Source of the DNA: Welwitschia mirabilis
Taxonomy: Eukaryota > Gnetophyta > Gnetopsida > Welwitschiales
Length of the DNA stretch: 36,095 nt
Direction: 5' to 3'
Assembly: GCA_051453625.1 (NCBI GenBank)
Contig: JBOZIK010000001.1
Span: forward strand, 257,310,685-257,346,779
The translations under genes and the position numbers were made by a program. Below the pieces are notes generated by a model. That model made no database searches and was not told the DNA's origin. It saw only the letters and a list, made by a program, of their open reading frames with translations. Of this stretch, positions 11,534-19,870 are shown in pieces; within the stretch, counting starts at the first letter, position 1, and each line of letters begins with the position of its first letter.

Positions 11534-11896
11534 CATTGGGATATGAAGCTAAATTAATATTCTAATGTTATATTTTTAAACAGTAATTAAACATATTATA
11601 AATGGAAGTTATGTAAACACCCTTTAGGTAGTTAACAAATGTAAATAAAAGATAAAAAGGAGAAATATAGAATGTGATCCTTTAGATGGATTGAAATTCT
11701 AAGCCTATTTAAAGCGGCTATGTAAAGGGTTTTATTTTTGTACTATATTTAATTCTTTTTCTTACTCCAACTAGGAGAGCTATACCTATTTACTATGGTT
11801 TTTTCCTTAAAGATTTCCACATTAAATCTTGGTGTTAATATTTTTCTTGTTGTTTTAGATTATTTAGCATAGTTTTATTTTTGAATTCATAAAACA
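11534..11896 (+). repeat. Copia 5' LTR
   Basis: It begins cattgggatatgaagc, against tattgggatatgaagc in the 3' copy; a TGTTGGG ancestor explains both. It ends in ACA directly before the primer site. The left part shares ttaatgttata-like sequence, taattaaacat and the ttaggtagttaacaaat stretch with the 3' LTR; the right part shares gaattcata near the end. A TATA-like box CTATTTAAAG lies at 11705-11714 and would direct transcription of the element. Relative to the 3' LTR it lacks about 11 bases (around ttatccccttt). Confidence 0.8.
11705..11714 (+). promoter_or_regulatory. TATA-like box in the 5' LTR
   Basis: CTATTTAAAG sits about half way through the LTR, where plant LTR promoters lie. The 3' LTR has CTATTTAGAG at the matching place, a one-base change. 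Activity is unlikely in this decayed copy. Confidence 0.4.
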
Positions 11897-11909
11897 TTGT
11901 ATCAGAGCC
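11897..11909 (+). other. Primer binding site, initiator tRNA-Met
   Basis: TTGTATCAGAGCC directly follows the LTR. The usual plant Copia site complementary to the 3' end of initiator tRNA-Met is TGGTATCAGAGCC, so only one base differs. It primes minus-strand DNA synthesis and fixes the right end of the 5' LTR at 11896. Confidence 0.85.
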
Positions 11910-12544
11910 ATGATTGTTGACTAATCTTAGATTTGAATCTTCATAGTGGCTTCTCAGTTCATGTGAGAACTTAGTATGTGGATCAAGGGGGGTAATCCCC
12001 TCCCTGGCATGACATGTGGATAAATATCAAGGGTTCTAGTTTTCACCTAAGTCATAGCTTTTGATGTAATGGTAAAGAGCTCAACTAACTTGTTAACTGT
12101 CAGTTCATACCTCTTAAGGTGTTAAATCAGTTTTTAAGATTTCTTCTTTCTTTTTTAACAGAGTCAAATTATAGCCTATAAGGTACAGAACATCTTACAT
12201 TAGAACCTTTTAGTTAGTCCAATTTTTAGCCCTTTTCAATTTATCCTCATTTTGTAATTCATGATGCAAGAGTTGTATGGATGCTGAAAAATAATCATAT
12301 AGATATCATAAATGTTTTGTACTCACTCACTTTGCTTACTCATAAGGTTTATTGCACTATGCTCCATAGCAATGCTATGATTTATTTACTTTGCTTTGTA
12401 ATTTGTTTCTGCTACATTTCTTGGCTCTTCTTTGCTTTGTTCAACTCACTTCATGATGACAGTCTGCTTCACATACTTACTCCACTTCACTTATTCTATT
12501 CTACTTTACATCTCTTCCTAGGGTTGAACTCGTAAAACCATAGA
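11910..12544 (+). other. Copia leader / N-terminal gag region, not readable
   Basis: Between the primer site and the first clear gag signal there are about 630 bases. I cannot fit them to the gag N-terminus. An open stretch of 84 codons (12281-12535) is rich in Leu, Phe, Tyr and His and comes from pyrimidine-rich DNA (many ctt, ttc and cac triplets). It has no family features and may be an unrelated insert or chance. Confidence 0.4.
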
Positions 12545-13115
12545 TTTTACAATATAAGTTGTAGTACTTTAATCTGTAACAATAACATCTGTGATACTAC
12601 TTATTAGTAAAGAAATTATAAATTCTTATAGGATGTTGACTAAAGCTAGGATTCTTTAAAGAATGCTAAAAAAGAAATACAATCAACCTAGCAGTATAAA
12701 CAAATATTGTACTATGAATAACATCTTTAAGATGAAGATGCAGGAAGGTGCCTCATTACAGAATTACCTAGATAACATGAATTTTCTATTTTCTTAAGTA
12801 GGAGACTTAGGTATTAATTTTAAAGAAGATCTAAAGATCTATGCCTTACTAAGTTCTCTTTTAGATTCATTAGACACTGTGAGGATAACCTTGACTACTG
12901 CATATAGGATTTTACCTAAATATGATATAGTAATTATGAAGATAATAGATGCGAAAAGACACCATAAATTCATGGATTCTAATTCTAGAGGCCATTTGAA
13001 AATTAAAGGTGGAAAATGTGGAGCAAATCAAAGTAGAGAAAAATCTATTAGTAGAGAACTAGTTTGCTGGAACTACAAGAAAAGAGATGACCTTTGATAT
13101 GATTATACTTTTTTG
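12545..13115 (+). pseudogene. Copia gag with zinc knuckle remnant, decayed
   Basis: The structural gag protein packs the element RNA. The frame reads LKKKYNQPSSINKY, then MKMQEGASLQNYLDNMNF at about 12733-12790, a stop, then DLKIYALLSSLLDSLDTVR. This is the UBN2/gag-polypeptide pattern of plant Copia (KM.EG.S...Y...F......L......LL.SLP). At 13065-13110 it reads CWNYKKRDDL, a stop, then YDYTFLKNKK. This is the CxxCxxxGHxxxxC knuckle with the second Cys now Tyr, GH now DD and the last Cys now Tyr. At least two in-frame stops are present. Confidence 0.75.
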
Positions 13116-13239
13116 AAGAATAAAAAGAAGGAGAAAAGATTAGAGTTTGGATAAGTTAATATTTCTTTAGATGATGAAACAATTATTGTTCTAGTACCCA
13201 CTAATGCTATAGTTAAATGTTTCTAAATATACTGCTCCT

Positions 13240-13620
13240 AATGTCTAGATTGTTTATTCTAGAGCTTCCTTTCACATATGTTCTTTTAGAGAATATTTAT
13301 TTAAATATAGATTAGTTAGTAGGAAGTGGATTTATCTAAGAAATGATAGCGTTTATAGTATTAATGAAGTTGGTATCATGATTCTCAAATTGGATTAAGG
13401 CCAGATACTTACATTAAGAAATGTATATTATGTTCCCAAGTTAGCTAAGAATTTGATTTCTTTTAGATAGCTAGATGATTTTGGTTGCAGAGTTATGTAT
13501 GAAGGTGGTAGATAAAAGTTTAGTAAAGGATCCATGACTCTTTTATAGGAAAAAAAAAGAAAAAAAAAAAAGAAATACATCTTGCATATTCTTCAAGGGA
13601 ATGTTGTTGGTGGTACTATG
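13240..13620 (+). pseudogene. Copia protease, decayed
   Basis: Aspartic protease that would cut the gag-pol polyprotein. The active-site motif DSGAS.HI is seen as YSRASFHI at 13255-13278, so the catalytic Asp is lost (TAT at 13255-13257). Further on, the frame gives LRNVYYVPKLAKNLIS at about 13418-13460, a very typical Copia protease/pre-integrase stretch (L.NVLYVP.L..NLIS). An A-rich run with few interruptions (13550-13573) is inserted downstream. Confidence 0.75.
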
Positions 13621-13639
13621 GCTACTACTACTATAGATG

Positions 13640-14530
13640 AGATTTTCTTATGGCATTATTGACTAGGCAACTTGAGTGCTATTAGGATGAAGGTATTATC
13701 TTTGAAATTACTTCTCCCTAATCTTTCTTTTATTTCTTTTGAATCTCATAATGATTATCCTATTAGAAAAAGTAGACATGTGAATTTTAAAATAAATCCT
13801 ATATATAGAAATGTAGGAAAGCTTAACATCATCTATTCTGATGCTGTTGGTTTCATGCTTATTACTTTTTTGGATGGATACATGTGTTTTGTTTATTTTA
13901 TAGATAGATTTAATAGAAAGATGTGGTTTACTTTATGCATTCTAAATGTCAATATTTGAGTAAATTCAAAGAATTTAAGGCTAGGGTTGAAAAAAAATCT
14001 AGAAGAAAAAGTAAATGCTTGGTTACTGATACTAGATGTGAATATATCTTGTATGTGTTTTTTATGTTTTATTAAGAAGTAGGAACTATGCATATGTTAA
14101 CTTCATCTAGTACTTTTCAAAACAATGGGATAGCTAAAGGATATAACATAACTATTTTGGATAGAATTAGATCCATGTTATTCTCATCTTGAATGCCTAA
14201 AGCATTTTGGATATAGGTTGCTAAGAAAACTACATATCTAATCAATAGATCACTATATTTAGCTTTAAATGATGATGTTCAAAAATATCTCTAGAGTGGG
14301 AGTTGAGTGAGTATTTTACATTTGATGATCTATAGTTGTGTAGCTTATTAATACTTATAACGAAGAGGGAAGTTGGATGATAGAAGTAGGAAATGTGTGT
14401 TCTTAGATTATGGTGCACATAACTTTAGATATAGGATTTGGGATCCTATGGCTCATAAATTTGTAAGTACATCTAATGTTAAATTTGTTAAAGAAATGAT
14501 GTTTGTTAGAGCATAGGAGAGTAATTAGAG
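13640..14530 (+). pseudogene. Copia integrase, decayed
   Basis: Integrase joins element DNA to the target. The zinc-binding pre-integrase begins LWHY, a stop, then LGNLSAIRMK (LWH.RLGHLS..GM), and later reads SHNDYPIRKSRHVNFK, where the second Cys pair is now Ser and Asn. The catalytic core shows NIIYSDAVGF (HSD..GP motif, Asp kept) at about 13830, YMCFVYFIDRFNRKMWFT (YFV.FIDDFSRK.W), then LVTDTRCEYIL (RSDNGGEY region), and NNGIAKGYNITILDRIRSML (NG.AER.N.T...R.RSML; Glu now Lys). At 14395-14460 it reads CVFLDYGAHNFRYRIWDP, the C-terminal CVFLGY....GYR..DP block. Frames shift several times. Confidence 0.8.
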
Positions 14531-14759
14531 TAAGAAAAGTTATAATTTTTTCACCTAACAAAGGCCTCAAGTAATTAAGGATGATCATGCTAATGAAGGA
14601 ATTTAGAAATAGACAAAGAGCTTAAGTCATATCTCTAATGAATCTAGTTCACATGTTAAATCTAATTAGAACGATGAAATCATTAAAGAAAGTTCTAATG
14701 ATGAAGTAGAAAATCAGTAAAACTAGGTCAAAAGATTCAACTAGAATGATAGATCACTA

Positions 14760-15345
14760 GAATAGTATTCTCCATCTTTGCATTATGTTTTATATACTGA
14801 TAATGAAGAATTTAAAACTTTTGCAAATTTCATCTCTTCATCTAATTTCAAGGAATGGAGAGATATAATGGATGAAGAGATGAAGTCCTTGGAGATGAAT
14901 AAAACATGGGATTTAATACCCTTTCAAAAAGAAAAGAAGACTTTAAAATGTAGATTGGTCTATGTTCTAAAATATAGGCTAATGATTCTAAACATTACAA
15001 AGTAAGGTTGGTCATTAAAAGATTTAGTTAAAGACTTGATATTTATTTTACTAAGGTTTTTTTTTGTAGTTATAAACATAGTTCTATACATATTCTATTG
15101 TCATTAGTTGCTAATCTTGATTTGGATTTGAAATAACTAGATCTAATTATTACTTTTTTTCATGATGATTTAGAAGAATAGATTCATATGCAAGTACCAA
15201 AAGGGTTGAATGTTAAAAATTAAAATGTTGTGTATAGGTTAAGAGAGTTTCATTATGATCTGATTATAATTACTATATCTTCTTATACATTGGAAAATAA
15301 GGTAAGCTTGTTATTGTAATGCTTTATGTTGATACATGCTTTTAA
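14760..15345 (+). pseudogene. Copia reverse transcriptase, decayed
   Basis: RVT_2 family. The open segment 14778-15005 holds NFKEWRDIMDEEMKSLEMNK then TWDLIPFQKEKKTL, the usual start W..AM..E..SL..N.TW.LV.LP. At 15137-15205 the frame gives LDLIITFFHDDLEE, a stop, then IHMQVPKGL, corresponding to LDVKTAFLHGDLEE.IYM.QP.GF; the first catalytic Asp is kept. The YVDD motif is seen as LYVDT (YVDT at 15325-15336), so the second Asp is lost. The region between is short, so part of the palm seems deleted. Confidence 0.8.
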
Positions 15346-15589
15346 ATGCAAATGACAAGAGGGAGATGAAACATTTAAAGGAGTAGATGTCTAGATTCTT
15401 TGCTACAAAGGATTTTGGAGCTATTAGGAAAATCCTTAACATAAGAATTAGCATACATGATCTAACAGGAGACTATGGCTTAGTCAAGTAGAATACGTAA
15501 GGAAGGATCTAAAATGCTTTAGCATGACTGATTACAAGCTTGTTGGTAATGTTCTTGATTCATAATTTCAATTTACTCTTAAGAATTAT

Positions 15590-16270
15590 TCAACTTCAGA
15601 GAAGAAAAAGACAAAGATTATAAGTATTCCTTGTACATCTTCTATTAGTAGTTTGATGTATGCTATTATCTACACAAGGCAAAATATTACTTATGCAATG
15701 GGAGTTGTCTTACATTTCATGAGTAATCCAGGTCTAGAGTACTAGAAGGCTGTTAAGTGGGTCTTTAAATATTTGAGATGCACATAGGATATGTTCTTGT
15801 GTTTTTGAGGTGCTAATTTACACTTAATAGGTTATGTGAATTTAGAATTTTCTAGTTTTAGAGATACTAGAAGGTCAATTTAAGAGCATGTTTTTACTCT
15901 AGGTGGTGATAGAGTAAGTTCGAGATCATGTTTATAGGTTGATGTGGTATTGCCAAATATAGAAATAAAATACATGACATTGATTGAACCTACAAAGAAG
16001 CTGATACGGCTACATGGTTTTCTTAGATGTCTTATCTTAAAGCAATCCAAGTTTGGGCTATTCTGTGATAGTCAAAGTGCCATATATCTTAGCAAGAATC
16101 TATTATATCATGCATGAACTAAGCACATTAATGTTAAGTATCATTCTATTAGGTAAATGATTTAGAAAGGAGTGCTAAATTTGTAGAATATTCATACCAG
16201 GAATAACCTTACTAATTTACTTATGAAGGCTATGAATGGGCTAAAGTAGAGGACTTATTACAGGAAACTT
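15590..16270 (+). pseudogene. Copia RNase H region, decayed
   Basis: This would remove the RNA strand during reverse transcription. Around 15640-15790 frames give Copia-like traces near SSISSLMYAIIYT. The clearest block is at 16060-16150: FCDSQSAIYLSKNLLYHA, a stop, then TKHINVKYHSIR. This is almost the standard CDSQSAI.LSKN..FHARTKHIDV.YH.IR; the stop is TGA in place of CGA (Arg), a CpG loss. The tail fits the usual DMLTK-type end poorly. Confidence 0.75.
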
Positions 16271-16362
16271 ATCTTAGGTTAATGATAGAGTTGAAAGTAA
16301 ACATCTATTTGGCAGAGTTTAGAGTCGAATTAAAGATCTTAGAGACTGCTAATTTTGTCTTC

Positions 16363-16373
16363 AAGTGGGAGAA
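16363..16373 (+). other. Polypurine tract of the Copia element
   Basis: AAGTGGGAGAA lies directly before the 3' LTR start and is the usual Copia plus-strand primer (AAGTGGGAGA followed by TGTTGGG). It fixes the 3' LTR start at 16374. Confidence 0.75.
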
Positions 16374-16932
16374 TATTGGGATATGAAGCCAAAGTAATGT
16401 TTTAATGTTATATTTGTAAACATTATCCCCTTTATAATTAAACATGTTATAAAGTAAAGCCATTTAAACTTCCTTTAGGCAGTTAACAAATTTAAATAAA
16501 ATANNNNNNNNNNNNNNNNNNNNNNNNNNNNNNNNNNNNNNNNNNNNNNNNNNNNNNNNNNNNNNNNNNNNNNNNNNNNNNNNNNNNNNNNNNNNNNNNN
16601 NNNGGATATGAAGCCAAAGTAATGTTTTAATGTTATATTTATAAACATTATCCCCTTTATAATTAAACATGTTATAAAAATAAAATATAAAAGGAAAAAA
16701 GACTAAATGTGATCTTTGAAATGGCTTAAAATCCTAATGCTATTTAGAGAGGATATGTGGAGGATTTTATTGCATCAAATTTGATAATTTTACTTGTTCC
16801 ACCTAAGAGAGATATATTTGTTTTTCATGGTTTCCCCCCCAAAATGATCCTCATATTAAATCCTACTATTGATAGTTTATTTACTATTCTAGATGCTTTA
16901 GCATTTTTTTTCTTGAATTCATAATAGTTTCA
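16374..16932 (+). repeat. Copia 3' LTR, with repeated start around a 100-N gap
   Basis: It starts tattgggatatgaagcc after the polypurine tract and ends in tttca before the right target duplication. A 100-N gap (16504-16603) interrupts it. After the gap the LTR start is given again (16604 onward), nearly identical for about 75 bases; the post-gap version then lacks roughly 50 bases that the pre-gap version and the 5' LTR both have (the taggcagttaacaaat stretch). This is best read as two alleles or unmerged contig ends of one LTR. Confidence 0.75.
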
Positions 16933-17160
16933 ACTTAGCTTTAAGGTGTACTTTATGCTATCATGATGTGAAGATAATTTGACATATTTTCTTGAAGTGT
17001 GATATTATTAAATGCCTAAATAAATGCATGAAAAAATATCAGGCCGTGATGATCTACATCCTAGAATAAACTACCTTATAAGAAAACCTCCCTAGTCCAA
17101 CCTCTTTGGATGGGCCTTTGGTAAGATTTTTTTGGTAGGTTTTAGTTAGAAAGAAACAAG
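16933..17160 (+). pseudogene. LINE-A zf-RVT tail resuming after Copia
   Basis: After the ACTTA target copy (16933-16937), the frame reads ALRCTLCYHDVKII, a stop, then HIFLKCDIIKCL. This is the CxxC...H....C zinc motif of zf-RVT (RC.LC....E...HLF..C). It continues the phase of the DNFIHKD segment left of the Copia element if one target copy is counted. Downstream, LDGPLVRFFWVGFS is readable before the next gap at 17172. Confidence 0.7.
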
Positions 17161-17717
17161 AGGGTCTTTGANNNNNNNNNNNNNNNNNNNNNNNNNNNNN
17201 NNNNNNNNNNNNNNNNNNNNNNNNNNNNNNNNNNNNNNNNNNNNNNNNNNNNNNNNNNNNNNNNNNNNNNNNNNNNNNNNNNNNNNNNNNNNNNNNNNNN
17301 NNNNNNNNNNNNNNNNNNNNNNNNNNNNNNNNNNNNNNNNNNNNNNNNNNNNNNNNNNNNNNNNNNNNNNNNNNNNNNNNNNNNNNNNNNNNNNNNNNNN
17401 NNNNNNNNNNNNNNNNNNNNNNNNNNNNNNNNNNNNNNNNNNNNNNNNNNNNNNNNNNNNNNNNNNNNNNNNNNNNNNNNNNNNNNNNNNNNNNNNNNNN
17501 NNNNNNNNNNNNNNNNNNNNNNNNNNNNNNNNNNNNNNNNNNNNNNNNNNNNNNNNNNNNNNNNNNNNNNNNNNNNNNNNNNNNNNNNNNNNNNNNNNNN
17601 NNNNNNNNNNNNNNNNNNNNNNNNNNNNNNNNNNNNNNNNNNNNNNNNNNNNNNNNNNNNNNNNNNNNNNNNNNNNNNNNNNNNNNNNNNNNNNNNNNNN
17701 NNNNNGAGGGTCTTTGA
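17160..17717. repeat. 12-base repeat on both sides of a 534-base N gap
   Basis: gagggtctttga ends at 17171 and starts again at 17706, directly on either side of the N run (17172-17705). It is short, but it abuts the gap exactly, as at four other gaps. The LINE-A 3' end is expected in or near this gap. Confidence 0.65.
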
Positions 17718-19260
17718 AGCTGATAGGTTTTTTCCCTCTATATTCTTGTAAGGGAAATAGGAATAGTCAATGAGATAGAAGAAGTGCGATAAGTAAGAAG
17801 AGTGGGTTCAATGGTAAGAAAGTTCTTCAGGCATGTTGATACATGGATATATAAAATTCACTAGCTTTTTATCACCTTTAGAATTTGGGATGGTCAAAAC
17901 ATTACACTACGCTTTGTGGCTATCCAAAGGAATTCCTAAATCATTCAATCTAGTTATGAGATGGATATATAATTATNNNNNNNNNNNNNNNNNNNNNNNN
18001 NNNNNNNNNNNNNNNNNNNNNNNNNNNNNNNNNNNNNNNNNNNNNNNNNNNNNNNNNNNNNNNNNNNNNNNNNNNNACTTTATGGCTATCCAAAGGAATT
18101 CCTAAACCATTCAATCTAGTTATGAGATGGACATACAATTATAGTACATGATCATAGAACTATCTTGATGGAAGATTTGGTAAAAGAGGCAATAGCCCTC
18201 AAGCATGAATAAGAAGGCATAACTCACTATGGTAGGTATAATGACTCTAGGATAAACTATTTTTTTGATAGTAGTATAAAGGAACCAAAGGAGAAAAGGG
18301 TGGTTAAGCATTTTTTCTTTAGTAAAGAATGATCTGAGTTCCACCAATAGCTCATTAGTTATTTTATATTGGATGAGAAGTCCATAAATGTTTATGGTTT
18401 TTATTTCAAGATCCTTACATGTTTTGTCTAAGTATAAATATAGATGTTATTAAGATGCTAGTTTTCATAATAGCAGAATTAAGAAAGAAGCTCAATTCAA
18501 CCTCAACGAAACAACTCCACATGGTAGCACATGTAGGATGGCTAGGACTTTTAATCCACCACATCACTTGGCTTTCATTGGAAGTGGTAGAAAGAGATAT
18601 ATAAGTCATAAGGAAAAGCGAGAAAGTTAACAAACCCTTGAATATAGAGTCATAGGATTTGATGGCCCATAGTTATCACTCTTTTAATGCCAAGAGGTAG
18701 CTAAAGTACGATCTCTAGTTTAAAAAGGAAGTGAATGTTCATTAGGCCTTTCCCTATTTGGTAGTTCATCTAGATCCTTCTAATTAACTAGCCCTAACCC
18801 CTCAATCCAAAACCTCAATAAGAAAAAGTGAGATGACAAGATGGGCCTTTTATAGATAAAAGTCTAGCAAGAAGCATAACCAGAAGAGTAATCCCTTCTC
18901 TTAGGACTACTCTAAATGCCTCACCTCCCACTATTTAGAAAGTGCAAAAAAAGCACCTAACACATGTCCTCAGCCTCCTTAGACTCATCCAAACCTGAAG
19001 TTCTAAAAGAATTTCTTTAAGTCTCTTGTCATTTCCCTCACCTACTAAATTATTTGCATATTTCTTTTCTTAAACCTTATCCTCATTAATGATATTAGTT
19101 CCCTTTTTACCATTATCCATAACTTCCTCCTTGCCTACATAATTCTGCTCTTGTTTGTATTCAGCCTAGATATCAATATCCCTTTTTTGTCTACTCTCCT
19201 CCTTTCATTTTGTATCACATTAAATTGGACCTGGATAGACTATTGAAGATGGTGATGGAT
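17718..19260 (+). pseudogene. Poorly resolved coding trace, possibly another LINE ORF1
   Basis: Several long, lightly interrupted frames overlap here. One (about 18085-18420) reads DGHTIIVHDHRTILMEDLVK and LDEKSINVYGFYFKIL. Another, from about 18400, gives SLHVLSKYKYRCY, a stop, DASFHNSRIKKE, which could be a worn CCHC knuckle (positions of C..C....H....C changed to S, Y, Y and F). It is followed near 18655 by GFDGP, a stop, then LSL, resembling the YGPW segment after the knuckle in LINE ORF1. Lys/Ser/Pro-rich frames follow to about 19000. The order fits a LINE ORF1, but no motif is intact and I would not insist on it. The 17911-18142 part is probably doubled by assembly. Confidence 0.3.
17911..18142. 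repeat. 66-base repeats abutting a 100-N gap
   Basis: Bases 17911-17976 recur as 18077-18142 directly after the 100 N (17977-18076), with five differences, all g/a or t/c. Both contain ggctatccaaaggaattcct and caatctagttatgagatgga. A gap of exactly 100 is the usual placeholder for unknown size, so this is very likely one locus written twice. Confidence 0.85.
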
Positions 19261-19282
19261 TCCTCCTTGACTGTTAGCCAAG

Positions 19283-19594
19283 CTATGTTATTGGAATAGT
19301 AAGTCTCAAAGAACATGTGATTAAACATGCATGGAGGCCCCCTCCTCTAATAAGTGCTAGAGGTAATAGGTAATGATGGGGTTGATACCCCAAGTACCTC
19401 CATGGATAACCGGCTATTTCCATACATAACCCTAATTTAGCTACCCATTTTAATTCATAATATGAGTCTTTATCACATCTACATGTAGGTTTCCATAGAT
19501 TTGGAAGTCCACTCTTGAAAATGTAATGCCTAGGTTCTACTAGTGGATTGAAAATTTTTAGCGCTTTTCTTTTATGCCAAAGGTCTTTTATCAT
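19283..19594 (-). CDS. Unrecognised open frame of 103 codons, minus strand
   Basis: Starts at ATG 19594 and stays open to 19283. The product is rich in Trp, Tyr, Pro and Cys (for example NLWKPTCRCDKD, GYPWRYLGYQPHH, IRGGGLH) and its DNA is richer in G+C than its surroundings. I do not recognise the family. It lies between minus-strand LINE-C and an uncertain plus-strand coding trace, so it could be a transposon remnant or a chance frame. No promoter or intron signal was identified. Confidence 0.15.
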   Translation of the reverse strand: MIKDLWHKRKALKIFNPLVEPRHYIFKSGLPNLWKPTCRCDKDSYYELKWVAKLGLCMEIAGYPWRYLGYQPHHYLLPLALIRGGGLHACLITCSLRLTIPIT

Positions 19595-19599
19595 TAAAT

Positions 19600-19870
19600 T
19601 AAGTCCTTATCCATGTTTATCATTTTTACAATTAATGTAGCTTTCATTCTTTTACTTATCATGTTGAGTAATTGTAGCTTATTTTTATTAAACATTTTGA
19701 GGAAGGATGTTCTAATGGCCTTACCCATGTTTCCTCCCTAGCCTTTATTTTTCCACATTTCTATAGCTCTATTTTTTCTTTTAGATTATAATAGGTAGCT
19801 TTCCTCCTAGTATCTAATCCCATTCTACTCAATATGTATTCTTTTTCATTATAATTTAATCATATTACCT
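19600..19870. other. AT-rich sequence, nothing recognised
   Basis: T-rich on the plus strand, with no coding family visible on either strand. It borders the last readable part of LINE-C. Confidence 0.5.

Larger units (their letters stand above)
11534..16932 (+). mobile_element. Ty1/Copia LTR retrotransposon, full layout, decayed
   Basis: The parts appear in Copia order on the plus strand: 5' LTR, tRNA primer site, gag, protease, integrase, RT, RNase H, polypurine tract, 3' LTR. Integrase before RT identifies Copia rather than Gypsy. The length is about 5.4 kb, but the 3' LTR holds a 100-N gap and a repeated start, so the true length is slightly less. Flanking pentamers ACTTC (11529-11533) and ACTTA (16933-16937) are a probable target duplication with one changed base. 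The two LTRs differ by many substitutions and small indels, and every domain has stops, so the insertion is old and non-autonomous. Confidence 0.85.
5990..17160 (+). mobile_element. LINE-A: near complete L1-type LINE, split by Copia
   Basis: A plant L1-type LINE on the plus strand. ORF1 remnants lie at about 6190-7330, ORF2 starts at about 8037 with the endonuclease, RT follows at about 9420-9985, and the zf-RVT tail is reached at about 11490. There the Copia element (11534-16932) interrupts it; the tail resumes at 16933 and is readable to about 17100. The 5' boundary is not sharp: minus-strand LINE-B is readable to about 5950 and LINE-A-like coding to the right of about 6100. The 3' end lies in or near the 17172-17705 gap. 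Two other N gaps (7503-7859 and 10036-10670) fall inside it. Stops and frameshifts are found throughout. Confidence 0.75.

Noticed and set aside
13672-13959. An independent gene of 95 codons
   Set aside because: It is the middle of the Copia integrase; the HSD and FIDRFNRK motifs place it there.
18415-18633. Overlapping open frames on both strands at the same place
   Set aside because: Neither shows a recognisable domain, and they shadow each other; at most one can be meaningful.
19283-19594. Insertion of organelle DNA
   Set aside because: I could not match it to any plastid or mitochondrial gene that I know; the idea has no positive support.
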